A DNA stretch of 64,000 nucleotides, from positions 120,761-184,760 of the forward strand of contig CAOKDX010000004.1 in assembly GCA_948467395.1 (NCBI GenBank). Direction: 5' to 3'. A model generated the notes under the pieces. That model was not told where the DNA came from. It ran no database searches and saw nothing but the letters and a program-made list of their open reading frames with translations. This document shows positions 7,546 through 15,822 of this stretch, in pieces. A program made the position numbers and the translations under genes. How positions within the stretch are numbered: position 1 is the first letter of the stretch; each line of letters begins with the position of its first letter. The stretch comes from an uncultured Clostridia bacterium (GTDB lineage Bacteria > Bacillota > Clostridia > Lachnospirales > Lachnospiraceae).

Positions 7546-10479
7546 CTATATTGAATTTCTCAAATAATCTAAGAGATCTTCTCTGACTTCATGATGCATC
7601 CGTGCCATCACTTTTGTGATATTACGCATTTTTCCTTTAAGATCTTCTTTCTGACCCGGCTTTGCCTCAACCACATCAAACAACCCCATATAATAATAAT
7701 CCTTGCCCTCTGCATCACTCTTTTTCACAAAAAGATGTCTGCGATCTGCCGTCAACACTTGTTTCATATAACTGCTGTCTGGTCCCTTTCCCATCTGAGA
7801 ATCCCACATAAAAATCTGATTATTGATAAATTCATCTGCATAGTTGGGCTTACCTTCCACATATTCCCGCCCTGCCATATCCTCCTGTTTATCATACGTT
7901 ACGAAAATGCACGCATCCTCACCAATACGTTTCATACCATACATTGTAGAAGATAAATCCCGTTGACAATTCAACAACTGGCACACATCACGTCGGGAAT
8001 ACTTCTCATAAAGCACAAATGCCCCCTCACACTGACCACCCAAATACATATCACGAAGTCTTTCTCTGGATAGCTCCACTAAATCCAACAGATATTTATT
8101 AAATATACTATGAGTTAGTCGGTCATAGAAATTCTTCACCCTCTTGATCCTACCAAATTGGTCACTTTCTATCATGTCTATTTCCATGTATTTCTTCAAC
8201 TCATTTTCATTAGAAACAAATTTACCTGTCAGATTGACAATAGCAGAATCCATCTCTTGTTGTGAGACCTTTCGATTATACTCCTGTTCAATCTTACGGG
8301 CAATTGCGGCTCTATCTACCTGTCCATCGTCCATAATTGCCAAAAGAATCTCAACCTCATGTGGACGCTTAGCCCTCGCAACTACCTTTGAAAGATAGTC
8401 CAAAGTCAAAGCCTCCTTTTCTGTCAAAGCCTGTTTACATTCTCTCTTATCTACACTACAAAGAAAATGATAATATGATTTATAATTTTCCAGGATTAAC
8501 ATTGGGTCCACCTCTCCATTTCGATAAAAATCTATCAAGAATGGTACTCGACCCAGACGGTATTTCAAATCACGATAACTCTTTTTAATAATAGCTTTGA
8601 TTCCTCTGATCTGATCAATGGATTTAAAAATTCTATGCTTGGAAATCTCGTCAAAATGAATAGTGGAGGCCCCCGGAATTACTCTGCATCCTTCCATTAC
8701 ATAGCGCCGAATATTATCTTTATTGTAACTCCTATCTCCAGACAATGCTATCGGTATCATAAAATTATTATCATAATTCCCAATAAAATCTAATATAGTA
8801 ACATATTCTTTTCCGGGTGATTTTCGCAGTCCACGACCCAACTGCTGCACAAAAACAATCGGTGATTTTGTTGGTCTAAGCATTATTACCTGATTGACCT
8901 CTGGAATATCAACACCTTCATTAAAAATATCCACTGTAAAAATATAATCCAGACAATTTTCTCTATCATCAGATATCAGCCGTTCAATCGCTTCCTCTCT
9001 CTCCTCCTGATTGGTTTCCCCAGTCAGTGCCACTGTCCGGAATCCTCTTTTCAAAAATTTGCGACTGAGTTCACCGGCCTCATCTTTCGTTCGACAAAAA
9101 ACCAACCCCTTGACACGATCACCACAATATCCATAATAACCCGCTTGCTCCACTACATAGTCGACACGCTGATCCGAAATAAGGCGATTAAAATCTGTTT
9201 TATCATGTACTTCTTCACCGTCTATTCTCAAATCTGTAATTCCAAAATAATGAAAAGGACATAATAAGTTTTCTTCCATAGCTTGTTGCAATCGGATCTC
9301 ATAGGCAATATTATGGTCAAATGCTTCAAAAACATCAAAATCATCTGTGCGCTCTGGCGATGCTGTCATGCCAATCCAAAAGTCAGGATTAAAATATTTC
9401 ATAATTTCTTGATAGCTCTTTGAACCTACCCGATGAGCCTCATCAATAACGATCATTTGAAATTCATCTGACTGAAACCGTCCCCTGACATCCGGTTTCG
9501 CCATCATATTCATAGTAGAAAATAGATAATCGGCCTCATACTCTCTTGAATTTCCCGATATAAGTCCAAAACTTTTCGTTTTTCCAAAAACCTTTTTAAA
9601 GCTGACGATAGCTTTTCTAGCAATCTGTTCTCTATGTACTAAAAATAATGCCTTTCTTGGATTTTCTTCCCGTAACGCAAAGGCTGCAGCAAATGTTTTT
9701 CCTGTACCAGTTGCAGAAATCAATAGCGCCTTTCTTTCTCTCTCATTTCGAATTTTTTGGAGATTAGTAACAAATGCGACCTGCATTGAATTTGGTTGGA
9801 GGATAAATTCTTCCAATGAAACTACAGACTGTGCCTTCGCTACTTCCCTTTGTTTGCGAATCACTCTATTTTGTATATATTGTTCTGAATAAGAATCAAT
9901 AAAATCTACATAATCTAATGAATTGGGCGAATTCCATAAAGACTCAAACTCACTCAAAACATCTCGTGCATACTCACCCTCCTCCGTAGAAATGATTTTC
10001 GTATTCCATTCCCTGTTCGTTGTCAGTGCACTTTGTGTCATATTAGAACTACCAATTATCAAACGATACATTTCATTTTTTCGAAAGATATATCCTTTCG
10101 TATGAAATCCTTCTCTCGCCTGTTTTGTAGAATACATTCTTAAAGAAATATTGTGCAAACCAGCTAAAAGTTTCAACGCCCTCGGCTCACTGAAACTCAA
10201 ATAATCTGTTGTAAGAATGCGCCCCTTTATCGCTTTTCGTTCCAGTTCCTTCAATGTCTGGAGAAGTGGCGTAATCCCACCCATTGTAATAAATGCAACA
10301 CTGATAGCAAATTCATCACATCCAAACAATTCATCCTCTAAAGATGAAAGTACCTTACGCCCCTCCTTATGATCATTAGAAATAAATTGTGGTTTATAGG
10401 CTAGATTCGACATATAACTATGATCGATAAATGCTGTCCTCAAACCCTGTCCCAGCATTTCCAGTCTTTCATCCTCCAT
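7546..10479 (-). CDS. PLD nuclease-SF2 helicase-DUF3427 protein
   Basis: A 977-residue multidomain protein. Residues 40-175 form a phospholipase-D-like nuclease domain with FHTKGYIF (H126, K128) and GSSNMT (143-148). Residues 230-590 are a superfamily 2 helicase: Walker A ATGTGKT (256-262), DEAH (346-349), TAS (372-374) and the arginine-finger region QQLGRGLRKS. The C-terminal 370 residues match the DUF3427 region found after such helicases. A single PLD motif implies dimerisation to build the active site. GGAGG lies eleven bases before the ATG. It heads an operon with a Nudix and a nucleotidyltransferase gene. The likely role is ATP-driven processing of foreign or damaged nucleic acid, a defence-type architecture; this role is inferred. 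Confidence 0.9.
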   Translation of the reverse strand: MEDERLEMLGQGLRTAFIDHSYMSNLAYKPQFISNDHKEGRKVLSSLEDELFGCDEFAISVAFITMGGITPLLQTLKELERKAIKGRILTTDYLSFSEPRALKLLAGLHNISLRMYSTKQAREGFHTKGYIFRKNEMYRLIIGSSNMTQSALTTNREWNTKIISTEEGEYARDVLSEFESLWNSPNSLDYVDFIDSYSEQYIQNRVIRKQREVAKAQSVVSLEEFILQPNSMQVAFVTNLQKIRNERERKALLISATGTGKTFAAAFALREENPRKALFLVHREQIARKAIVSFKKVFGKTKSFGLISGNSREYEADYLFSTMNMMAKPDVRGRFQSDEFQMIVIDEAHRVGSKSYQEIMKYFNPDFWIGMTASPERTDDFDVFEAFDHNIAYEIRLQQAMEENLLCPFHYFGITDLRIDGEEVHDKTDFNRLISDQRVDYVVEQAGYYGYCGDRVKGLVFCRTKDEAGELSRKFLKRGFRTVALTGETNQEEREEAIERLISDDRENCLDYIFTVDIFNEGVDIPEVNQVIMLRPTKSPIVFVQQLGRGLRKSPGKEYVTILDFIGNYDNNFMIPIALSGDRSYNKDNIRRYVMEGCRVIPGASTIHFDEISKHRIFKSIDQIRGIKAIIKKSYRDLKYRLGRVPFLIDFYRNGEVDPMLILENYKSYYHFLCSVDKRECKQALTEKEALTLDYLSKVVARAKRPHEVEILLAIMDDGQVDRAAIARKIEQEYNRKVSQQEMDSAIVNLTGKFVSNENELKKYMEIDMIESDQFGRIKRVKNFYDRLTHSIFNKYLLDLVELSRERLRDMYLGGQCEGAFVLYEKYSRRDVCQLLNCQRDLSSTMYGMKRIGEDACIFVTYDKQEDMAGREYVEGKPNYADEFINNQIFMWDSQMGKGPDSSYMKQVLTADRRHLFVKKSDAEGKDYYYMGLFDVVEAKPGQKEDLKGKMRNITKVMARMHHEVREDLLDYLRNSI

Positions 10480-10528
10480 ATTTCTACATCCCTCCGATAT
10501 TTTTTCTCTCGATTCTACCCTCTCTTCC

Positions 10529-10554
10529 TAGCTCATTGGCGCCAATTTGAACTA
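10529..10554. repeat. Dispersed palindromic repeat, copy 2
   Basis: Centre TTGGCGCCAA flanked by TAGCTCA and TTTGAACTA. It matches copy 3 when reverse-complemented. It lies between the helicase start and the macro-domain stop codon, seven bases from the latter. Confidence 0.8.
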
Positions 10555-10560
10555 ACAAGA

Positions 10561-11085
10561 TTACCATATCCTTTCCCTCTTGTTTATCTTCTCATACATA
10601 TCCCATGTTGCATCATCAAATAGAACCCACTTGATTAGATCCAGCCTGTCCGGATGGTCTGCCACAAATTTCTGTGCGGTATGGACTGCGATTTCTGCCG
10701 CTTTATCCAAAGGGAACTGATAGATCCCTGTTGATATGGATGGGAAGGCGATACTCTGTATACCATATTCCACTGCCAGCTCCAGACAGGACTGGTAGCA
10801 GGATGAGAGCAGTTCCCTTTCTCCGGAGCCGCCTCCATTCCAGTGAGGGCCGGGCGTATGGATCACATAATCACAGGGAAGGCGGTATGCTTTCGTAATC
10901 TTCGCCATCCCCGTCCGACAGCCATTCAGCATCCGGCACTCTGCCAGCAGTTCCGGCCCCGCCGCCCGGTGTATGGCCCCGTCAACACCGCCGCCCCCCA
11001 GCAGACTTGTATTCGCCGCATTGACAATCGCCTCCACATGGTGATTTTTCGTAATGTCTCCCTTGACCATCTCAATCTTTGTCAC
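10561..11085 (-). CDS. Macro-domain protein (O-acetyl-ADP-ribose deacetylase type)
   Basis: A 174-residue single macro domain: [10 protein letters not shown], the catalytic loop [19 protein letters not shown], and the ribose loop [14 protein letters not shown]. This is the MacroD/YmdB class, which hydrolyses O-acetyl-ADP-ribose or removes ADP-ribose from proteins or DNA. I start at the GTG at 11085 because a GGAGGTGG site sits immediately upstream; the ATG at 11103 would bury that site inside the gene. It lies upstream of, and in the same orientation as, the helicase operon, separated by one copy of the palindromic repeat, so joint transcription is possible but unproven. Confidence 0.9.
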   Translation of the reverse strand: MTKIEMVKGDITKNHHVEAIVNAANTSLLGGGGVDGAIHRAAGPELLAECRMLNGCRTGMAKITKAYRLPCDYVIHTPGPHWNGGGSGERELLSSCYQSCLELAVEYGIQSIAFPSISTGIYQFPLDKAAEIAVHTAQKFVADHPDRLDLIKWVLFDDATWDMYEKINKRERIW

Positions 11086-11219
11086 ATTGCCACCTCCATT
11101 CAAAAAATCTGCGTGATTCTTTTTTCTACGTCATCATGTGTATACTATAGCTTATTTAGTTTATCATGCTTTGACCACACTTGCAAGACACTGGCGTTTT
11201 TAATGATTTAAAGATTTTA

Positions 11220-11553
11220 TTGACGAAATCAGGTCGTTGTGCTAGACTTACTATAAAATAAATTTGCTGCGGCAGATTACGAAAGGAGATATGGATTATG
11301 AATTTAATGAATGAGGTAAGTGCAGTATAATTGAATAAGGTGCATAATGATATGGAGGTTTGGACCTCATTTATTGTTATGCCGTTTAAGGTAACCTTTC
11401 GTGAATCCTATAACTATCGGTTGTAGCACACCTTAGGGGGTGCTTTTTATATGCCATAAACCGTAGAAAACAGCACCGCCAGAGGGTTACTTTCTACGGT
11501 ATTTTTATGCCCTTTTTCAAATCAAAATGAGACATTATAGTGAGGGAGAAAAT
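11220..11553 (+). promoter_or_regulatory. Leader with promoter, short peptide and stacked hairpins (attenuator-like)
   Basis: A good promoter (TTGACG at 11220-11225, 17 bases, TAGACT at 11243-11248) is followed by a short reading frame and a run of hairpins. These are GAGGT/ACCTC (11355-11368), AAGGT/ACCTT (11388-11398), CTATAAC/GTTGTAG (11408-11426), a GC-rich hairpin with TTTTT (11427-11449), and CCGTAGAAA/TTTCTACGG with ATTTTT (11461-11505). Two terminator-like structures behind a translated leader is the arrangement of ribosome-mediated attenuation, common before antibiotic-resistance genes. The downstream gene is the kinase-like protein. Confidence 0.6.
11298..11330 (+). CDS. Putative leader peptide (10 residues)
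   Basis: MNLMNEVSAV with AAGGAG nine bases before its ATG. An earlier ATG at 11291 lies only two bases from that site. It is too short to be a protein on its own; its position between a strong promoter and terminator-like hairpins suggests that its translation controls read-through into the gene at 11554. Confidence 0.5.
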   Translation: MNLMNEVSAV

Positions 11554-12459
11554 ATGGTGACAATTACACTTGATTCTATTTCATTCCGATTAAAGCAATA
11601 TTATGATTTTAATTGGTTGAAAAAATACGGAGAGGCTTTTTGGTGTGTAGACGAAACGGGTTCCGGCTGTATCTGTATTGGCATGGAAAATGCAGATAAG
11701 AGATATTTTTGCAAAATTGCCGGGGTGAATACAATAGAGGCAGAGGTGACACCGGCAGAATCCGTTCAAATGCTGAAAAATGCCGCGCCTCTCTATTACG
11801 AATTGGCGCATCCCCATTTAGTTAAGATCATAGAAGAATATACCTGTGATTCCTTTTATATAATCGTTTTTGAGTGGGCAGATGGGGACTGCCTCTTCGA
11901 CCACTGGAATTTTGCAAAATATGAAAATGAAAGAACCCTTAAGAGTCCAAAGGAGAAATTCAGGGAATTGCCAGTAGAGAAGAAGCAACGGGCAGTAGAT
12001 ATATTATTTTCCTTTCTACAAAATGTAAATGAAAAAGGATATGTTGCTGTTGATTTTTATGATGGGAGCATTATGTATGATTTTATTGCAGATCATCTTA
12101 CCATATGTGACATCGATTTTTTCAAAAAGGCCCCTGTAGTAAATGATCTGGGGATGGATTGGTGGGGGACAAAGCGTCTGAAAGCCCCGGAAGAATACAA
12201 AAAGGGCAGCACCATAGATGAACAGACCAATATCTTTACACTTGGAGCCCTGATCTTTGAATTTTTTGGAACTTTTACGGATGACGAAATAAAGCAGAGG
12301 TATATGCGAAATCGTTTTGTTCCCTGCTCATTCTGTGACTGGCAGTTATGCGAAGAGAGCTATAGAGTTGCCCGAAAAGCAGTCAGCGCTGACAAAAATG
12401 AACGCTATCAAACTTTTGAAGAATTTTATAATGACTGGTGTAACGCCGACCAGGCGTAA
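11554..12459 (+). CDS. Protein-kinase-like protein
   Basis: A 301-residue protein with the outline of a eukaryotic-type protein kinase. A lysine-bearing strand (KRYFCKIAGV) and a conserved-Glu region come first, then an HPHLVKII turn, hinge FEWADGDCLFDHW, a catalytic-loop-like VAVDFYDGSIMYDF, the metal-binding DID at the DFG position (LTICDIDFF), and an APEEYKKGSTIDEQTNIFTLGALIFE activation-segment end that matches APE and D-x-F-x-L-G. The HRD motif is altered to VDF, so activity is uncertain. GGGAG precedes the chosen ATG at close spacing; the ATG at 11527 lacks one. It is preceded by an attenuator-like leader and followed by a GNAT fragment. Confidence 0.75.
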   Translation: MVTITLDSISFRLKQYYDFNWLKKYGEAFWCVDETGSGCICIGMENADKRYFCKIAGVNTIEAEVTPAESVQMLKNAAPLYYELAHPHLVKIIEEYTCDSFYIIVFEWADGDCLFDHWNFAKYENERTLKSPKEKFRELPVEKKQRAVDILFSFLQNVNEKGYVAVDFYDGSIMYDFIADHLTICDIDFFKKAPVVNDLGMDWWGTKRLKAPEEYKKGSTIDEQTNIFTLGALIFEFFGTFTDDEIKQRYMRNRFVPCSFCDWQLCEESYRVARKAVSADKNERYQTFEEFYNDWCNADQA

Positions 12460-12466
12460 AATCCGT

Positions 12467-12745
12467 ATGGCCAGCACATTCATTACGAAATGCAGGAATT
12501 TTATGAATATAAAGCTAGAGGCAAACCCTCACAATATTGCTGAATTTTTCGTGATGAGAAAGTACCGTCAAAAAGGCGTTGGCAAAGCAGCTGCCGAAAA
12601 GATCTTTGACCAGTTTCCGGGCGGATGGGAGATTTCCCAGTGGAGCAATAATCTTCCCGCACAGAAATTTTGGCAGAAGGTGGTAGCCGGATACACGGAC
12701 GGAAACTATAATACGTTCACGGCGGGTTCAAATTGGCGCCATTGA
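12467..12745 (+). pseudogene. GNAT acetyltransferase C-terminal remnant
   Basis: The frame reads HNIAEFFVMRKYRQKGVGKA, then FPGGWEISQWSNNLPAQKFW and a short tail. This is the acetyl-CoA-binding half of a GNAT acetyltransferase, with the R-x-x-G-x-G/A motif (RQKGVGKA) visible. The N-terminal strands are missing, and no convincing ribosome binding site precedes either available ATG. The stop codon TGA is supplied by the palindromic repeat that follows. The fragment abuts the kinase-like gene, indicating a deletion between the two. Confidence 0.7.
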
Positions 12746-12751
12746 GCTAAG
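12714..12751. repeat. Dispersed palindromic repeat, copy 3 (long form)
   Basis: Long version with GGCGGGTTCAAATT before GGCGCCATTGAGCTA. It supplies the TGA of the GNAT remnant on the plus strand (12743-12745) and the TAG of the phosphotransferase on the minus strand (12747-12749). Confidence 0.85.
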
Positions 12752-13922
12752 CTATCACCCGGCAGATCCGCTCCTCCCGCCCTTTTACAAAGTTGAAGAT
12801 CCGATGGGCATCCCTGGCACATTGGAAATCCTCCGCTTGATCAAACCAGGCGGCAAAAAGAAGTTCAATGCATTCCATTACACAAGGCACTGCCTGTTTC
12901 TCCCTCTCTGACAGAGGTGATATTTTTTCATAGCCACTGAAGGTATGTTTCAAAAACTCAAACCACTGCTCTTCTGAAAGTACAAGCTTTTCCTCCTCTG
13001 ACAACAGGCCGAGGAGAAAATAGCACAGATCAAATATGCGGATATTTCTCTGGCTCAGGTCAAAGTCAATATAACCGGAAAATCTACCTCCCGAGAAAAT
13101 AAAATTGCCAAAATGAACGTCACGGTGGATCAATTGCACCGGAAGCTGGTCATAGGATCCTGCCAGATGGGAGACGATTTTTTCGTAGTCTTTCCTGTCA
13201 ATATAGTTCCAACCGGTTTTCTCAAAAGCCTCCCTGACCCAGCCATTCATTTCATCCAGCAGACTGTTATCCCAGAATCCGCCTACCGTTTCGCAGCTTC
13301 GGAAGGCCAGATGGAGCTCTGCCATCACCTCTCCCATTATCCCTGCCGTTTCCCTAATATTGTCAATCTGTATAAGGTTGCTGCCCTCCAGCTTACGGGA
13401 AAGGAAATAGCAGGAACCCTCATCGTACACATAGGGCGCCTGATCCTTTGCCGGAATCACCTGTCCCACCGGGATGCCCCGTTCATCCAGTATTTTTAAT
13501 ATCTTAATGTTCCTCTCCAGCATTTCCCGATCCTGATACCGCTTTAAGACAAAGCTGTCTCCTGCCTGCCAGGCAGTATCATAAATCTGGCGAACCTCGC
13601 TGTCCTGCAACTCCCATCTGGAGAGTATTTTTCTTATTCTTTCCTTCATCCCGGCATCCCCCATCCGTTGTTTCATAATAATCCTCCGGATACTGGACTC
13701 AGACAGATGGTACAGCACTGCCAGCCGCTGATTCGCTGTTCCCTCCAAATGCTTTGTGTAGATATGTGCATTCCGTTTCTCCAATTCTGTTTTGTATACC
13801 GTAGCAGGAGCCGCAGCATATCTATGGGCAACGGGAATATAAATATATTCTCCCTGCACATATTTCTGTATCTGGGAGATCAGTTCCTCCGGCAGTACAC
13901 CCGTTGCATTCACATATCTCAT
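12747..13922 (-). CDS. CD3324-like domain fused to a phosphotransferase (APH-type) domain
   Basis: A 391-residue two-domain protein. Residues 1-88 resemble the CD3324/Mor-like helix-turn-helix family (VLPEELISQIQKYVQGEYIYIP, then ANQRLAVLYHLSESSIRRII). The remainder is an aminoglycoside/choline-kinase-type phosphotransferase: SFVLKRY with the ATP lysine, catalytic-loop HRDVHFGNFIF, and metal site GYIDFDLS. A DNA-binding domain fused to a small-molecule kinase suggests a regulator that senses or modifies its ligand, or that the helix-turn-helix has been repurposed; this is inference. GGAGG is nine bases before the ATG. Its stop codon is provided by repeat copy 3. Resistance to a specific antibiotic cannot be claimed. 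Confidence 0.8.
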   Translation of the reverse strand: MRYVNATGVLPEELISQIQKYVQGEYIYIPVAHRYAAAPATVYKTELEKRNAHIYTKHLEGTANQRLAVLYHLSESSIRRIIMKQRMGDAGMKERIRKILSRWELQDSEVRQIYDTAWQAGDSFVLKRYQDREMLERNIKILKILDERGIPVGQVIPAKDQAPYVYDEGSCYFLSRKLEGSNLIQIDNIRETAGIMGEVMAELHLAFRSCETVGGFWDNSLLDEMNGWVREAFEKTGWNYIDRKDYEKIVSHLAGSYDQLPVQLIHRDVHFGNFIFSGGRFSGYIDFDLSQRNIRIFDLCYFLLGLLSEEEKLVLSEEQWFEFLKHTFSGYEKISPLSEREKQAVPCVMECIELLFAAWFDQAEDFQCARDAHRIFNFVKGREERICRVIA

Positions 13923-14048
13923 AATGACCAGCCTCCGGATTTATTTTTGCCTGAACATTGCCAATATAGTATAACATAGCTATCCTGGTTTTTGTGTCTG
14001 TCTTATATACAGAAAGAAACATAAACAGACCAATCCGTTTCCTTGAAC

Positions 14049-14086
14049 CAGCTCAACGCCGGGTTCGAATTCACTCCGAGGAGCTA
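14049..14086. repeat. Dispersed palindromic repeat, copy 4 (long form, diverged)
   Basis: CAGCTCAACGCCGGGTTCGA followed by a diverged second half ending GAGCTA. Aligned in reverse complement to the copy at 24.5 kb it keeps the GAACCCG and GTTGAGCT blocks. Its end supplies the minus-strand TAG of the gene at 14084. Confidence 0.7.
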
Positions 14087-15295
14087 CATCACATAGCTTT
14101 CTGCATTGACGATAAGGGGGGCGTCTTCCCCCGGCATCCCAGGCGCCGCTTTGTGATCTGGCATCGGCAGCATCATCCCATATTCCGGTTCTATCTGATT
14201 CAATGCCTCTCTCTGTTCCCCACTGCATTCAATCTGCAGGCAGTTGATACCATTCAGGCCGCGGAGAATCATTTCCGGCGTCACATCCTCTTCGATCACT
14301 ACCTTTACGGCACTTCCTACCCGGATGCCGTCCGGTGAAGAATCAAATAATTTTTTGTTCAGGTGAACGGTCACCATTCCCGCCAATACCCTCTCCCGGC
14401 TCTGTATATGCAGATCCGAATACCGGGCGTCTATTTTTTGAAATTGCTCTTTCTGATGCCTGTACAGCGATACACTGCCTGTCACCACCAGCTGGCAGAT
14501 CTCCCTCTGGATCATTTCCATATCCGTGTCTTCCTTCAGCTCCAGGCAGCCATACACGAAGAGCCTCCTTCCCTTTCTGCGGATCAGTTCTTCATCCAGT
14601 ACAGCATTGCCATACACAAGCGCCATACCCTCCGGTACTACCATGAAATCCACATCCGCGTCAAAGAGACGGGAGCACTCTTCGATCCTGCTCTCCGGCA
14701 CGATAAGGCGCGGCGTCCTGATATGGATATTTTTCTGAAGCAATTTGGCTACGTCTACATCTGCATCCTGGATGATCACCGCATCTCTGGCGAAATATTT
14801 CGTCCCCTCTACGGCACGGACCGGGAAATACAGATCCATCACAAAATTGTCCCCCAGTATCACATGATCATCCGGATAAGCAGTGACTTTCCCGTTTACT
14901 GTCATTTCATTTATGAAGTCTGCCAGACTCTCCGGAAATTCCGCCGGGCCATTGAGGATGAGACATTTATATTTTCTCAGGACGGCTTCTGTCCCCGGCA
15001 TCACCTTCAGGGGGCCATTTGCAACCAATATAACCGGTTTCTGCGGCACCATATCAGGAGTTATTTCATATACCCCGTTTACAATCCTTACATCCGTCTC
15101 CTCCTCACACTCCAGTGTCCGCTCTATATTCTGCCGCACGGACAGCCGGAGCAGCATACTTTTGCTCCTCTCATTCACCATCAGGACTTCCGAATTGATC
15201 GTGACCGTTTCGTACTGCTGATAATCCTCTTCCTTCATATTTCGGGAATCACATACCTCACAGTTCAGTATCAGGCTTTTCTTCTCCATATCCAT
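14084..15295 (-). CDS. Unknown beta-rich protein coupled to an ECF sigma factor
   Basis: A 403-residue protein I do not recognise. It lacks membrane segments and a signal peptide. From about residue 85 on it is a succession of short beta-strand units with hydrophobic-G/P turns (VILVANGPLKV, CLILNGPAEFP, VTAYPDDHVILG, LFVYGCLELKEDTD, QLVVTGSVSLYRHQ), which suggests a repetitive beta-solenoid of bactofilin type. Four cysteines occur, two close together near the N-terminus (NCEVCD). It overlaps the upstream sigma-factor gene by 38 bases, so the pair is translationally coupled and it may regulate, or be the product governed by, that sigma factor. The start at 15295 is the first ATG; MDMEKK gives a second one two codons later. 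The TAG comes from repeat copy 4. Confidence 0.6.
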   Translation of the reverse strand: MDMEKKSLILNCEVCDSRNMKEEDYQQYETVTINSEVLMVNERSKSMLLRLSVRQNIERTLECEEETDVRIVNGVYEITPDMVPQKPVILVANGPLKVMPGTEAVLRKYKCLILNGPAEFPESLADFINEMTVNGKVTAYPDDHVILGDNFVMDLYFPVRAVEGTKYFARDAVIIQDADVDVAKLLQKNIHIRTPRLIVPESRIEECSRLFDADVDFMVVPEGMALVYGNAVLDEELIRRKGRRLFVYGCLELKEDTDMEMIQREICQLVVTGSVSLYRHQKEQFQKIDARYSDLHIQSRERVLAGMVTVHLNKKLFDSSPDGIRVGSAVKVVIEEDVTPEMILRGLNGINCLQIECSGEQREALNQIEPEYGMMLPMPDHKAAPGMPGEDAPLIVNAESYVM

Positions 15296-15752
15296 TTCCT
15301 CCGATCATTTTTCTTAAACGCTTCCTGGCAGAAGAAAGCTTATAACGGACGGTTCCTGGCGGCAGGGACAGCAGTTCCCCGATCTGTCTGGAATTGTACC
15401 CCATAAGATAGCGCATTACAAATACCCTGCCTTCCTCCTCCGGAAGAGTTTCCAGCAGACAGCGCCACTCTGTTTCTTCGATTTCCCGGCACCAGACGCC
15501 GCTGTCCGGCAGCCGGTACATAACCGTTTCCCGCACTGTCCGGCGGACACGGTCGACATACAGATTTTTTGTAGTCCGGTACAGCCATGACCGGCACTGT
15601 TTCTCATCCAATTCCGCCAGCTGTCCGGTGTGCTCCAGAGCACGGAGCCATGTTTCCTGCACCAGCTCTTCTGCCAACTGCCAGTCTCCCGTTATCCCCT
15701 GGCACCACCGGAGAAGCTCCCTGTGATACTTCTCGTATAATTTCGTGATCAT
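15258..15752 (-). CDS. ECF-type RNA polymerase sigma factor
   Basis: A 164-residue sigma-70 family protein of ECF size. Region 2 is visible as YHRELLRWCQGITGDWQLAEELVQETWLRAL, with CRSWLYRTTKNLYVDRVRR behind it. Region 4 is LPEEEGRVFVMRYLMGYNSRQIGELLSLPPGTVRYKLSSARKRLR, a standard helix-turn-helix for the -35 element. The upstream reading frame is open for another 33 codons, but the chosen ATG is where family homology begins; its ribosome binding site is weak (AAAGGGCGG). No conventional anti-sigma factor follows; instead an overlapping unknown beta-rich protein does. It sits 70 bases downstream of a TrmH-family gene on the same strand. Confidence 0.85.
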   Translation of the reverse strand: MITKLYEKYHRELLRWCQGITGDWQLAEELVQETWLRALEHTGQLAELDEKQCRSWLYRTTKNLYVDRVRRTVRETVMYRLPDSGVWCREIEETEWRCLLETLPEEEGRVFVMRYLMGYNSRQIGELLSLPPGTVRYKLSSARKRLRKMIGGNGYGEEKPDTEL

Positions 15753-15822
15753 CCGTTTCCGCCCTTTCTTCTGTCTCTCAAAAATATAACGTTTGAAAAG
15801 GCAATAGTGTTGGAATTTCTTT

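Noticed and set aside
14363-15406. A 347-codon plus-strand frame
   Set aside because: Fully antisense to the beta-rich protein and sigma factor; His/Ile/Tyr-rich composition typical of a shadow frame and no start signals.
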